From Photobacterium aquae (lineage in GTDB: Bacteria > Pseudomonadota > Gammaproteobacteria > Enterobacterales > Vibrionaceae), in the NCBI RefSeq assembly GCF_001029445.1, contig NZ_LDOT01000050.1, positions 1 to 64,000 on the forward strand: a stretch of DNA of 64,000 nucleotides, written 5' to 3'. A model generated the notes under the pieces. That model was given only the letters and a program-made list of their open reading frames with translations. It was not told the DNA's origin and did not search any database. Position numbers and translations under genes: made by a program. Within the stretch, counting starts at the first letter, position 1, and each line of letters begins with the position of its first letter. Shown here in pieces: positions 53,466 through 61,973 of the stretch.

Positions 53466-53918
53466 TTAAGGCGTATCAGGGGCAGTGGCGGTCTGAAGCT
53501 GGATGCCAGCTTGGCGGTATAGCTTGTAGCGTTCCCGCGCCAACTGCTTGAGTTTTTCATCGCAAGGGACGAAGTCTATCACTTGTGAGAAGGTAACGGC
53601 AAAATTTGGTGCATGTTGGCTCAAATTTATCAGTATCCCGCGTCGCCCGCTGTGGCGGAGTTCGGGCCACCCAATTTCAACCGGAGAACCACCACGGGGG
53701 CCTTCGCCGATCAAATTGTGCGGTACGAAATTATCGGGTTCCTGTTGCCATAGGTACTCATCAATGTGTTCTGCTTGGGCTTTGCTTTCCGCGAGAATAT
53801 AGACTTTCTGGCCCTGGCGGTAACTCATGGCTGCTTGATGACAGGCAAAATGCAGCAGGTAGTCGTTGTCTGCGGCAAGGTGCGTTTCATCGATCATATA
53901 AAAAGTAGCATGAGTCAT
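53466..53918 (-). CDS. holC: DNA polymerase III chi subunit
   Basis: Clamp-loader accessory subunit that binds SSB on the lagging strand and pairs with psi (HolD). 150 aa with FYMIDE at the start, HFACHQAAMSYRQGQKVYIL and the DNA/SSB-facing block FVPHNLIGEGPRGGSPVEIG; the last ten residues are a variable tail. Leftward, after the pepA terminator and just ahead of valS. Confidence 0.95.
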   Translation of the reverse strand: MTHATFYMIDETHLAADNDYLLHFACHQAAMSYRQGQKVYILAESKAQAEHIDEYLWQQEPDNFVPHNLIGEGPRGGSPVEIGWPELRHSGRRGILINLSQHAPNFAVTFSQVIDFVPCDEKLKQLARERYKLYRQAGIQLQTATAPDTP

Positions 53919-53936
53919 AGCGATAACCTATAAAAC

Positions 53937-53958
53937 AAGAGGGCCTTTTGGCCCTCTT
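53937..53958 (-). terminator. terminator of pepA
   Basis: AAGAGGGCC-AAAA-GGCCCTCTT on the leftward strand, followed by TGTTTTA; separates pepA from holC. Confidence 0.8.
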
Positions 53959-53970
53959 CTGTTGTCAATC

Positions 53971-55479
53971 TTACTCGACGGTTTCCTGGCCTGCTCGGTT
54001 GAGGAGGAACTGGACCAGCAATGGAACCGGACGGCCGGTCGCCCCTTTGGCCTTGCCGCCAACCCAAGCTGTCCCGGCAATATCAAGGTGAGCCCAGTTG
54101 TACTTCTTGGCAAAGCGAGACAGGAAGCAGCCTGCGGTGATTGTACCAGCGCCCGGGCTGCCCAAGTTGGCCATATCGGCAAACGGGCTTGCCAGCTGCT
54201 CTTGGTACTCGTCGCTCATCGGCAGGCGCCATGCACGGTCACCAGCTTGCTCTGATGCGTTGATCAGCTCGTGTGCCAGCGGGTTGTGGTTCGAGATCAG
54301 GCCGCTGATATGGTTGCCAAGGGCAACGACACAAGCGCCGGTGAGGGTGGCGACGTCAACGACGCATTCCGGCTCGAAACGCTCGACGTAGGTCAGGGCA
54401 TCACACAGCACCAATCGACCTTCGGCATCGGTGTTGAGCACCTCAACGGTCTGGCCTGACATGGTGGTCAGGATATCACCCGGACGGTATGCACCGCCGC
54501 CAGGCATGTTTTCACAACCGGCCAATACGCCGACCACGTTGATTGGCAAGTTTAGCTTGGCCAGTGACTTCATCGCACCGAAGACCGTCGCGGCGCCGCA
54601 CATGTCGTATTTCATCTCGTCCATCTGGGCTGATGGCTTGATGGAAATACCGCCGGAGTCGAAGGTCAGACCCTTGCCGATCAGCACGATAGGCTTGGCT
54701 GACGGATCTGGGTTGCCCTTGTATTCGATGACCGACATCATGGCTTCGTTTTTCGAACCTTGGCCAACAGCCAGGTAAGAGGTCATGCCCAGCTCTTTCA
54801 TCTCCTGCTCGCCGATGATTTTGGTCGAGACTGTCTCGAAGTCATCAGCCAGGCGGCGTGCTTGGGAGGCTAGGTAGGCAGGGTTGGCCACGTTTGGCGG
54901 CATGTTGCCGAGATCTTTGCCGGCTCTGACGCCAGAGGCTACCGCTAGGCCGTGTGAAATCGCGCGTTCGCCAAGCGACAGCTCGCGGCGGGTCGGCACG
55001 TTGAACACCAGTTTGCGCAGCGGACGACGGGTCTCAGGCTTCACGCTCTTGAACTGGTTGAAGGTATACAGGCTGTCTTTGGTTGTTTCGACAGCCTGGC
55101 GGACCTTCCAGTATGTATCGCGGCCTTTGACATGCAACTCGGTCAGGAAGCAGACGGCTTCCATAGAGCCCGTTTCGTTCAGGGTGCTGATCGTTTTCTT
55201 GATGATCTGCTTGTATTGACGTTCGTCAAGCTCGCGCTCTTTACCACAACCAACCAGTAATACACGCTCAGATAATACGTTTGGTACATGGTGAAGCAGC
55301 AGCATTTGGCCAGGCTTGCCTTCGAGATCCCCGCGGCGAAGTAGCGAACTGATGTAACCTTCGCTAATCTTGTCTAGCTGTTCGGCGATGGGAGAAAGAC
55401 GACGTGGTTCAAAGACGCCAACGACAATACAGGCACTGCGCTGTTTCTCGGGGCTACCACTTTTTACACTGAACTCCAT
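53971..55479 (-). CDS. pepA: cytosol leucyl aminopeptidase PepA
   Basis: Hexameric M17 metallopeptidase removing N-terminal residues; in E. coli it also binds DNA, takes part in cer/Xer recombination and represses carAB. 502 aa. Catalytic half carries LIGKGLTFDSGGISIKPS (Lys and Asp metal ligands), DMCGAATVFGA and the signature NTDAEGRLVLCDAL near residue 345. Starts MEFSVKSGSPEKQRSACIVV as in E. coli. Divergent from lptF across 194 bp, a conserved arrangement. Confidence 0.97.
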   Translation of the reverse strand: MEFSVKSGSPEKQRSACIVVGVFEPRRLSPIAEQLDKISEGYISSLLRRGDLEGKPGQMLLLHHVPNVLSERVLLVGCGKERELDERQYKQIIKKTISTLNETGSMEAVCFLTELHVKGRDTYWKVRQAVETTKDSLYTFNQFKSVKPETRRPLRKLVFNVPTRRELSLGERAISHGLAVASGVRAGKDLGNMPPNVANPAYLASQARRLADDFETVSTKIIGEQEMKELGMTSYLAVGQGSKNEAMMSVIEYKGNPDPSAKPIVLIGKGLTFDSGGISIKPSAQMDEMKYDMCGAATVFGAMKSLAKLNLPINVVGVLAGCENMPGGGAYRPGDILTTMSGQTVEVLNTDAEGRLVLCDALTYVERFEPECVVDVATLTGACVVALGNHISGLISNHNPLAHELINASEQAGDRAWRLPMSDEYQEQLASPFADMANLGSPGAGTITAGCFLSRFAKKYNWAHLDIAGTAWVGGKAKGATGRPVPLLVQFLLNRAGQETVE

Positions 55480-55673
55480 GCGTACTCCTACATCCTATTA
55501 AAGACAATTAAAGCTAAATGTTAGATAATGCCGCACTTACTTGCTGGACCTCAGATTCGGTATAGGATTAAAGTGCAGGTTAACATTTAGCCGAAAGATT
55601 AAAAAATACCTAATTAACCGAAAAATTATAGTGATTCCAGTAAAAAAACAAGTTTTCTATGGGTAAATAAAGC

Positions 55674-56774
55674 GTGATTATTGTTCGGTATTTGACGCGT
55701 GAAACATTAAAAAGCCAATTTGCGGTGCTGTTCGTGCTTTTTCTTGTTTTTATCAGTCAAAAATTCATCCGCATTCTGGCCTCTGCGACGGAAGGCTCGA
55801 TCCCCAGCGATCTGATCGTGACCTTAATGGGGCTGTACATGCCATCTATGGCATTGTTGATGCTGCCGCTGAGTTTGTACATCGGTATCTTGCTGACATT
55901 CGGCCGCCTGTATGCCGAGAGTGAAATTACGGTAATGAATGCGACGGGGATCGGGAATAAGTTCTTGATTCAAGCTGCATTATGCTTGGCTATTATCACC
56001 GGTACCATCGCTGCGTTCAATGCCTTGTGGCTAGCTCCGTGGAGTGTCGAGCAGGAAACGCAAGTGATGGAGAAGGTTGAGGCCGACTCGGGGCTGGATC
56101 TGTTGGTCAAGGGCCAGTTCCAGGCGGCTCCCGATGGCAAGGGCGTCGTGTTCGTCAACGACATTACCGATAACGGTACCCGGTTGCACAAAGTGTTTGT
56201 TGCCCAGCTCGCTGCCAAAGATGCCTTGCGGCCGAGTGTGATGGTGGCGGATCGTGGCTTTGTCAGTGAGCTGCCTGATGGTCGCCAGATTCTCGATTTG
56301 AAAGACGGTACCCGCTATGAGGGGGTTCCGACTCGGCTTGATTATTCCATTACGGATTTTGACGGCTACCAAGCTCTGATCGGCCAGCGCGCGGTGCGTG
56401 AAAAAAGCCGAGATTGGGATGCATTGCCAACGCTCGAGCTGATGAAACGCCCGGAACTGGCTGCAAAAGCCGAGTTTCAGTGGCGGGTTTCGCTGGTGCT
56501 GTGTATCCCTATTTTGACAATGGTTGTTGTTCCGCTGTCGGCGGTCAATCCGCGTCAGGGACGTTTTGCCAAATTGGTGCCAGCCGTTTTGATTTATCTT
56601 GCCTACTTCTTGGCGATCAGTGCGGCCAAATCGGCGGTAGAAGACGGGGGGATGCCATCGGCCATTGGCTTGTGGTCAATCAATATTGTTACCTTCATCA
56701 TCGCAGTGGGGCTCAATAGCTGGGATACCTTACCGATGCGTAAGTTAAGAGAAAAAATGCGGAGACGTGGCTAA
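55674..56774 (+). CDS. lptF: LPS export permease LptF
   Basis: Inner-membrane subunit of the LptB2FG transporter that extracts LPS for transport to the outer membrane. 366 aa with six membrane helices: two paired spans at each end and a periplasmic beta-jellyroll domain about 120-270 between them. Begins MIIVRYLTRETLKSQFAVL, with YLTRE typical for the family. Its TAA stop overlaps the lptG ATG by one base, so the two subunits are translated together. Confidence 0.96.
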   Translation: MIIVRYLTRETLKSQFAVLFVLFLVFISQKFIRILASATEGSIPSDLIVTLMGLYMPSMALLMLPLSLYIGILLTFGRLYAESEITVMNATGIGNKFLIQAALCLAIITGTIAAFNALWLAPWSVEQETQVMEKVEADSGLDLLVKGQFQAAPDGKGVVFVNDITDNGTRLHKVFVAQLAAKDALRPSVMVADRGFVSELPDGRQILDLKDGTRYEGVPTRLDYSITDFDGYQALIGQRAVREKSRDWDALPTLELMKRPELAAKAEFQWRVSLVLCIPILTMVVVPLSAVNPRQGRFAKLVPAVLIYLAYFLAISAAKSAVEDGGMPSAIGLWSINIVTFIIAVGLNSWDTLPMRKLREKMRRRG

Positions 56775-57844
56775 TGTTTAAGATTCTTGATTTATACATT
56801 GGCCGTACGATCATTGCGACATCGGCACTGACCTTGTCTACCTTGGTTGGCTTGTCGGCTATCATCAAGTATGTCGAGCAGTTGCGCAAAGTTGGCGAGG
56901 GTACGTATGACTTGTGGAAGGCATTGGCGTACGTGCTTCTGAGCATTCCCCGAGACATTGAAATGTTCTTCCCAATGGCAGTATTGCTGGGGGCGTTGAT
57001 TGGTCTGGGAATGCTGGCTTCGAGCTCTGAGCTGGTGGTAATGCAGGCGGCGGGTTTTTCCAAGCTTGATATCGGTTTGTCGGTGCTGAAAACGGCAGTG
57101 CCTTTGATGATCCTTGTGATGCTGCTGGGGCAGTGGGGGGCACCTGAGGCCCAGAAGTCGGCCCGCGAGCTGCGTGCGCTGTGGACATCTGGCGGCAATA
57201 TGCTTTCTGTCCAGCGTGGTGTTTGGGCGAAGGACAACAACGATTATATTTACATAGGCCGGGTTCATGAGCAGAAGCAGCTTTACGCTATCAACATCTG
57301 GCAATTCAATGATAAGGATCAGCTAGAGTCTACGACCTTTGCTGAATCTGCTGATTTTGAGCCTGAAAAGGGCTGGGTGCTCAAGGATGTGACGGTCACG
57401 ACCATGGGCGAAACCCAGCAGACCAAGCAGTCTTTCCCAGAGCAGGTTTGGAAAACCACGTTGACCCCTGACAAGCTGGCGGTGGTAACGGTTAAGCCTG
57501 AAGAGCTTGCCCTTTCCGGGGTGTATGATTACGTGACGTACCTCAAGGACTCCAAGCAGGATGCCTCGCGTTATGAGCTGGCATTTTGGCGTAAGGCGCT
57601 CCAGCCGGTTTCGATTGCGGTGATGATGCTGCTGGCGCTGTCATTTGTCTTCGGTCCGCTGCGTTCGGTAACGATGGGGGCGAGGGTGCTCTCTGGGGTT
57701 ATTTTTGGTTTCGCCTTTTATATTTCCAATGAGGTGTTCGGGCCGATGAGTATCGTTTACCGCTTGCACCCTATTGTCGGTGCACTGGGGCCGAGCTTGG
57801 TCTTCTTGCTGATCACTATTTACTTGTTGCGGCGTAAACTATAG
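56774..57844 (+). CDS. lptG: LPS export permease LptG
   Basis: Second transmembrane subunit of the LptB2FG exporter. 356 aa, six membrane helices with a central periplasmic jellyroll; begins FKILDLYIGRTIIATSALTL, with the family's DxYIGRT pattern, and ends in ITIYLLRRKL. One-base overlap with lptF (TAATG). Followed by a strong terminator. Confidence 0.96.
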   Translation: MFKILDLYIGRTIIATSALTLSTLVGLSAIIKYVEQLRKVGEGTYDLWKALAYVLLSIPRDIEMFFPMAVLLGALIGLGMLASSSELVVMQAAGFSKLDIGLSVLKTAVPLMILVMLLGQWGAPEAQKSARELRALWTSGGNMLSVQRGVWAKDNNDYIYIGRVHEQKQLYAINIWQFNDKDQLESTTFAESADFEPEKGWVLKDVTVTTMGETQQTKQSFPEQVWKTTLTPDKLAVVTVKPEELALSGVYDYVTYLKDSKQDASRYELAFWRKALQPVSIAVMMLLALSFVFGPLRSVTMGARVLSGVIFGFAFYISNEVFGPMSIVYRLHPIVGALGPSLVFLLITIYLLRRKL

Positions 57845-57863
57845 CCCTCATATCGTCACAAAC

Positions 57864-57890
57864 AAAAAAGGAGCCATTGGCTCCTTTTTT
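57864..57890. terminator. bidirectional terminator between lptG and the RDD gene
   Basis: AAAGGAGCCA/TGGCTCCTTT stem, with A6 before and T6 after. Confidence 0.9.
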
Positions 57891-57900
57891 GTTATCTCCA

Positions 57901-58395
57901 TTATATGGCCTTATCGAGGACTATCATTTCGCACTCGGCCATGATGTCTTGGAATGATTGCTTCCTGGTACTGAAAGGGGCGAGCAGGTTGCCGAGACCG
58001 AATGCCGAGGTGGCCAGCCTGATCAAAGCCTGGGTAGGGCGGATTGGACTCCCGTCGCTATTTTGCAGGCGCAATTTCCATGCCCGCATCCCCAAGGTTT
58101 GCCCGGCTTGGCACCAAAAATACGTGAAAAAGCTAATAGCGACCGTGACTAGGTAGCTAGAGTAAAGAATGCTGGCACTCGGGTGTCGGCTCATGTAGTC
58201 GCTGATATCGAGATAGCCGCTGGTATTAATGATACCAAGGCTACTTAGTCCGGCCGTCAGTGCGACACCGACACCGCCTGCAAGCATCAGGACTGCGATA
58301 ATGATAAGGCTATCGTATAACCAAGCGCCAAGGCGGCGGAAAAGGCTTGGGTAGTTGTTGCTGGGGATAACATCCTGTTGTCTGGACTTTTTCAC
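57901..58395 (-). CDS. RDD family membrane protein
   Basis: Inner-membrane protein of unknown function. The RDD domain shows as FRRLGAWLYDSLIIIAV (Arg and Asp in the first helix), a second helix, a third with FTYFWCQAGQTLGMRAWKLRL, and the C-terminal SFQDIMA block. I start at GTG 58395 (VKKSRQQD, 164 aa), preceded by CAGG, because this is the normal family length; the frame stays open another 53 codons to 58554, but that part is polar, unlike anything known, and overlaps the promoter of the next gene. Confidence 0.85.
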   Translation of the reverse strand: MKKSRQQDVIPSNNYPSLFRRLGAWLYDSLIIIAVLMLAGGVGVALTAGLSSLGIINTSGYLDISDYMSRHPSASILYSSYLVTVAISFFTYFWCQAGQTLGMRAWKLRLQNSDGSPIRPTQALIRLATSAFGLGNLLAPFSTRKQSFQDIMAECEMIVLDKAI

Positions 58396-58601
58396 GTACG
58401 TACCTGTGGTCGAGTTTTCAATTTTCGCGCAGTGTACCAAGTTAGGCTGGCGGGGTGAATGGGGGCGATCTCGTAATTGAGAGCCTTGCAGCAAGCTAAT
58501 AGGCGGTGGCTGGCTATAGTTATCAGAGTCTGGTGACAAAAGCCCGTTAGGCATTGTTGCTTACTACCTATGAGGTAAATCAACCGTTGAGGACTCGAAC
58601 T

Positions 58602-58808
58602 ATGGCAGAGAGTAATAACCACACAACGAACTGGCCAGAGTTGGCAGAGGCGTTATACGACAAGCTGACGGAGCGACATGCTCAACTCACGTATGATTTT
58701 GATCATGTTGAGATCAGTGTACCGAGCGGGACAGGGGATAGCCCGGACCATTCCGTTTGGAAGGTGAACGGCAGTATCTCTATCCGCGCCAAAAACTTGG
58801 ATAAATAA
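58602..58808 (+). CDS. hypothetical protein (68 aa)
   Basis: Not recognised. Soluble, slightly acidic 68-residue protein beginning MAESNNHTTNWPELAEALYD; a helix (ALYDKLTERHAQ) precedes a probable beta hairpin (LTYDFDHVEISVP and WKVNGSISIRA). ATG 58602 has GAGG eight bases upstream. Its stop overlaps the start of the next gene (TAATG), so the pair is a small operon. Similar short genes next to lptFG in other vibrios are likely but I cannot confirm it. Confidence 0.7.
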   Translation: MAESNNHTTNWPELAEALYDKLTERHAQLTYDFDHVEISVPSGTGDSPDHSVWKVNGSISIRAKNLDK

Positions 58809-59155
58809 TGCTTTTTTTGCACGGTAAACTCGAGCTGGCACTTGGGCGTAGCCAGGTGCGGGTGAGGGCAAGGAAGCAGGTGCTTATTGCAAGGGTTATT
58901 GATGCTACGGATTTTCTCCGTGAGCTTGCCCGCCTTCAGCGCTATTGGCGTCAGGCGGGATTTTCGCGACGAATAAGCGAGATGGGTAACAATTATACCT
59001 GCTATCTTTGCTTGTCTAGAACCGCAGTGGTTCGGCTTACGCTTCGACAGGGATGGTTTGCTCGCCTATTGCCGATTAAGGTGACGGTGCTAAAAGGATA
59101 CCGAGAGTGGCTTCGGCTTGTTTTTGAACACTATATTGTCGCTCCAAGCGCATGA
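58808..59155 (+). CDS. hypothetical basic protein (115 aa)
   Basis: Not recognised. A very basic 115-residue protein (many Arg: SQVRVRARKQVLIARV, LARLQRYWRQ, FSRRISEM) without signal peptide; a hydrophobic stretch near the C terminus is too broken for a clear membrane span. One-base overlap with the preceding small gene implies translational coupling and a joint function; an acidic-basic protein pair could form a complex, which is speculation. Ends 115 bp before tRNA-Leu. Confidence 0.65.
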   Translation: MLFLHGKLELALGRSQVRVRARKQVLIARVIDATDFLRELARLQRYWRQAGFSRRISEMGNNYTCYLCLSRTAVVRLTLRQGWFARLLPIKVTVLKGYREWLRLVFEHYIVAPSA

Positions 59156-59231
59156 TGCGAAAGTAAATTGTTCAATGTGAGTGCATTGTGTTCTGTCGGT
59201 CGTTTTTTTTGAAATTCTAACTATTTGGTGC

Positions 59232-59259
59232 TTGCGTCTGATCTCGCGATACGTATAAT
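59232..59259 (+). promoter_or_regulatory. sigma-70 promoter of tRNA-Leu
   Basis: -35 TTGCGT (59232-59237), 16-bp spacer, perfect -10 TATAAT (59254-59259), 11 bp before the mature tRNA. Confidence 0.7.
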
Positions 59260-59270
59260 GAGCCACATCA

Positions 59271-59356
59271 GCCCGGGTGGCGAAATTGGTAGACGCAGCG
59301 GATTCAAAATCCGCCGGTGAATAACTGTGCCGGTTCAAGTCCGGCCCCGGGCACCA
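59271..59356 (+). tRNA. tRNA-Leu (anticodon CAA)
   Basis: 86-nt class II tRNA with encoded CCA. Acceptor GCCCGGG pairs with CCCGGGC, D-loop AATTGGTAGACGC, anticodon loop TTCAAAA (CAA, reads UUG), a long variable arm (GGTGAATAACTGTGCC) and T-loop GTTCAAG. Single tRNA with its own promoter and terminator. Confidence 0.95.
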
Positions 59357-59365
59357 TATTTAAGT

Positions 59366-59395
59366 AAAAAGCCTCGACGAAAGTCGGGGCTTTTT
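59366..59395 (+). terminator. terminator of tRNA-Leu
   Basis: AAAAGCCTCGAC-GAAA-GTCGGGGCTTTT stem-loop with one G-T pair, followed by T5. Confidence 0.9.
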
Positions 59396-59752
59396 GCTAT
59401 CTCCCGTTTGTCATTTTTTCCCTAAAATGAGAATTGCACGTAAAAAGTAGGTTGTGGTGCTATAAGCGCTCGATGATCGATCACGGCTCGATTTCGTCGT
59501 ACTTAAACCTATGAGACCACTCTGGTGACATGGATTTATTGTTCTGTTTGGTATCATTTCATCTTTTATCCTTTCTTACGTATATTTATTTTACTTGGTA
59601 TATATCAGGTTAGTGCTGGAACTCTATGATTTTATATATATTTCCGTGAGTAACCAAAGGCATATAAATACTAACCCCAACATTGTTGCTATTTTTATCA
59701 ATATATACTGACGTTCATTATGTATTATTTTTTATTTATTTACCTGTTGAAG

Positions 59753-59768
59753 TGAGATAGCGCTCACG
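59753..59768. promoter_or_regulatory. CRP-like site upstream of chbB
   Basis: TGAGA-N6-TCACG agrees with the CRP consensus TGTGA-N6-TCACA except for one base in each half. Fits cAMP-CRP control of a sugar operon. Confidence 0.45.
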
Positions 59769-59774
59769 CTAAAT

Positions 59775-59786
59775 GCAACCGGTTGC
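59775..59786. promoter_or_regulatory. LacI-family-type operator upstream of chbB
   Basis: GCAACCGGTTGC is a perfect 12-bp palindrome with the central CCGG and flanking pattern typical of LacI-family sites. It lies between the CRP-like site and the probable -10, where a repressor would block initiation. The regulator gene is not in this window. Confidence 0.6.
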
Positions 59787-59856
59787 GCTTTTGTGTTTTG
59801 TTTCTTTTGTATACAATTTTTATGTTGAATATGACGTGGAATAAATGGAGAGCAAT

Positions 59857-60162
59857 ATGAAAAAAATATTACTTTGTTGCAGTGCCGGTATGTCTACAAG
59901 CATGTTGGTTCAAAGGATGGAAAAAGCGGCCCAGGCCCGAGGGTTGGAATGTAAGATCGAAGCACATCCTGTCAGTAGTTTTGAACAGACAATCCAGGAA
60001 TTTGATGTTTGTTTACTGGGTCCGCAAGTACGATTCCAGTTAGATAGCCTTAGGGATAGCGCGGCTCAGTACGGCAAGAAGGTCGATGCAATATCTCCGA
60101 TGGCATACGGTATGATGAAAGGGGAAGATGTGCTCGATCAGGCCCTTTCTTTGATTTCGTAA
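59857..60162 (+). CDS. chbB: PTS chitobiose/cellobiose-type IIB component
   Basis: Receives phosphate from IIA on Cys8 (LCCSAGMSTS) and passes it to the sugar during uptake. 101 aa of the lactose/cellobiose IIB fold; LLGPQVRFQLDS is the second family motif. I take ATG 59857, with GGAGA five bases upstream, over ATG 59845. First gene of the operon; a perfect stem-loop lies after its stop. Sugar specificity (cellobiose or chitobiose) is not shown by IIB alone; the chbG gene downstream points to chitobiose. Confidence 0.92.
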   Translation: MKKILLCCSAGMSTSMLVQRMEKAAQARGLECKIEAHPVSSFEQTIQEFDVCLLGPQVRFQLDSLRDSAAQYGKKVDAISPMAYGMMKGEDVLDQALSLIS

Positions 60163-60168
60163 AATATT

Positions 60169-60188
60169 GCCAGCATATATGCTGGCAG
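60169..60188 (+). promoter_or_regulatory. stem-loop between chbB and chbC
   Basis: TGCCAGCATATATGCTGGCA is a perfect 20-bp palindrome six bases past the chbB stop, followed by GTCTTTAAAT. Could be a partial terminator or mRNA stabiliser giving more IIB than IIC. Confidence 0.55.
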
Positions 60189-60267
60189 TCTTTAAATATA
60201 AACATGCGTTGTACTCTGCGTGCATTTCGCTGGGGATGTTTATATGTAAATAATAAGGAATGTTGAG

Positions 60268-61599
60268 ATGAAAATTTACGATAAGGTAATGACTGTCGTA
60301 GAGAAACATATAGCTCCGCTAGCCGCTAAAATAGGGTCTCAAAAACATGTAAGGGCAATGAGGGATGGTTTTATTATTGCCATGCCATTTATTATTGTCG
60401 GTAGCTTTATTCTAATATTCGCGTTCCCGCCATTTGCCGAAGATACGCAAAATGGATTTGGTCGAGCTTGGCTTGATTTTGCGACGAAGAATTTTGACGC
60501 CATTATGATGCCTTACAATATGTCGATGGGGATAATGACGATATTTGTATCCCTGGGGGTCGCTTATAGTCTGGCTCGTGCCTATGCAATGGATGGGATC
60601 ACCTGTGCTTGTTTGTCGCTGATGAGCTTTCTTCTGATAGCGGCCCCGGCAACGGATGGTGGTTTGCCGGCCGGACATATGGGGGGAACCGGGATCTTTA
60701 CTGCGGTATTAACGGCATTTTTCTCTGTGGAACTTGTTCGTTTTCTGCAACGGCACAACATCACGATCCGTATGCCGGAGCAGGTACCGCCGGCAATTGC
60801 TCGCTGTTTTGAAATGCTAATCCCTGTATTGATTGTTTTTTTAACGCTGTATCCGCTGAGTCTGTTTGCTCAAAGCCAGTTTGGGATGTTGATCCCTGAT
60901 GCTGTGATGCAGCTTTTCAAACCGCTAGTTAGTGCGTCAAATACCCTGCCTGCAATTATTGGTGCGCTGCTGGTTTCACAGTTGCTGTGGTTTGCTGGTA
61001 TTCATGGCGCTGCGATCGTTGTTGGCCTGCTGTCTCCTATCTTTTTGACCAACATCGGTGCCAATACCGCTGCGTTTGTCGCGGGTGAGCCTATTCCTAA
61101 CATCTTTACCCAGCCATTTTGGGATTTCTATATCTTCATCGGTGGTTCGGGGGCAACTTTGGCGCTGGCTATTCTGATGGTATTTAGCCGCTCTGTGCAC
61201 CTACGTAGTCTCGGCCGGATGAGTGCTGTTCCGGGGTTCTTCCAAATCAATGAGCCAATCATATTTGGAGCTCCGATAGTCATGAACCCAATGCTATTTA
61301 TTCCTTTTGTCTTTGCTCCGATTGTCAATGCCGTTATTGCGTACATTGCGGTACATGGGGGCCTTGTGGGAATGGGGGTAGCAACAACGCCGTGGACGAC
61401 CCCGGCTATTATTGGTGCCTCGTGGGGAGCCGGGTGGACATTCGCTCCAGTGTTGTTGGTTCTGGGGCTGCTGGTCATAGATTTGCTGATTTATCTGCCA
61501 TTTTTCCGGATGTTTGAAAAGCAGCTGCTTGAGCAGGAAGGCAAAACGGAGGTTTCTTCCTCCTCTAAAGAGGTTAGCGGCGAAGGCGTTACGGCCTAA
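60268..61599 (+). CDS. chbC: PTS chitobiose/cellobiose-type IIC permease
   Basis: Membrane channel that moves the disaccharide inwards while it is phosphorylated. 443 aa with about ten membrane helices; HVRAMRDGFIIAMPFIIVGS near residue 28, WFAGIHGAAIVVGLLSPIFL with the conserved His, and the sugar-binding NEPIIFGAPIVMNP (about 330-343) define the lactose/cellobiose IIC family. ATG 60268 is behind AAGGAATG. A Ser-rich tail (about 20 residues) after the last helix is variable. Confidence 0.95.
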   Translation: MKIYDKVMTVVEKHIAPLAAKIGSQKHVRAMRDGFIIAMPFIIVGSFILIFAFPPFAEDTQNGFGRAWLDFATKNFDAIMMPYNMSMGIMTIFVSLGVAYSLARAYAMDGITCACLSLMSFLLIAAPATDGGLPAGHMGGTGIFTAVLTAFFSVELVRFLQRHNITIRMPEQVPPAIARCFEMLIPVLIVFLTLYPLSLFAQSQFGMLIPDAVMQLFKPLVSASNTLPAIIGALLVSQLLWFAGIHGAAIVVGLLSPIFLTNIGANTAAFVAGEPIPNIFTQPFWDFYIFIGGSGATLALAILMVFSRSVHLRSLGRMSAVPGFFQINEPIIFGAPIVMNPMLFIPFVFAPIVNAVIAYIAVHGGLVGMGVATTPWTTPAIIGASWGAGWTFAPVLLVLGLLVIDLLIYLPFFRMFEKQLLEQEGKTEVSSSSKEVSGEGVTA

Positions 61600-61652
61600 G
61601 GAATAAAGGCTTGCTGATATGCGGCAAGCCTCTTTTTGACAAGGAGAGAACA

Positions 61653-61973
61653 ATGGATCAAGAAGCTGTGGTTATGGAAATTATCGTCAATGCAGGTGAG
61701 GCAAGAAGTCTGTGTTACGAATCATTGGCAAAGGCTCGGGCTGGTGAGTGGGAGCCGGCAGATCAAATGTTAGCCCAGGCTCAATCGTGTATTAATAAAG
61801 CGCATTTAGTTCAAACCCAGCTTATTGAAGCTGACATGGGGGAGGGCAAGGTACCGATGACATTGGTGATGGTTCATGCGCAGGACCATTTGATGACGAC
61901 AATTCTGGCGCATGAGCTGGTGAAGGAAATGGTTCATCTTTATAAAGGCCGGGAAAGCAAGGAGGCGGTATGA
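61653..61973 (+). CDS. chbA: PTS chitobiose/cellobiose-type IIA component
   Basis: Takes phosphate from HPr and gives it to ChbB. 106-aa helical protein of the lactose/cellobiose IIA family; forms a trimer. The conserved HAQDHLM (residues 75-81) carries the phospho-accepting His, probably His79, and Asp78 lies at the metal/trimer centre. Start ATG 61653 follows AAGGAGAG. The stop overlaps the chbF start by four bases (ATGA). Confidence 0.94.
   Translation: MDQEAVVMEIIVNAGEARSLCYESLAKARAGEWEPADQMLAQAQSCINKAHLVQTQLIEADMGEGKVPMTLVMVHAQDHLMTTILAHELVKEMVHLYKGRESKEAV

Larger units (their letters stand above)
59396..59856. other. AT-rich regulatory region upstream of the chb operon
   Basis: No gene seen between tRNA-Leu and chbB. 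The left part holds a short palindrome TGATCGATCA (59474-59483); 59550-59745 is strongly AT-rich; the right end carries a CRP-like site, a LacI-type operator and a probable -10 (TATACA, 59810-59815), 42 bp before chbB. Confidence 0.6.

Noticed and set aside
58396..58554. N-terminal extension of the RDD protein
   Set aside because: 53 polar residues with no family match, overlapping the upstream region of the divergent gene; the normal family length starts at GTG 58395.
59751..59767. GTGAG-N6-CTCAC as a LacI (lactose repressor) operator
   Set aside because: It resembles the ideal lac operator but has six bases between the half sites; it is read instead as a CRP-like site, and lac genes are absent.
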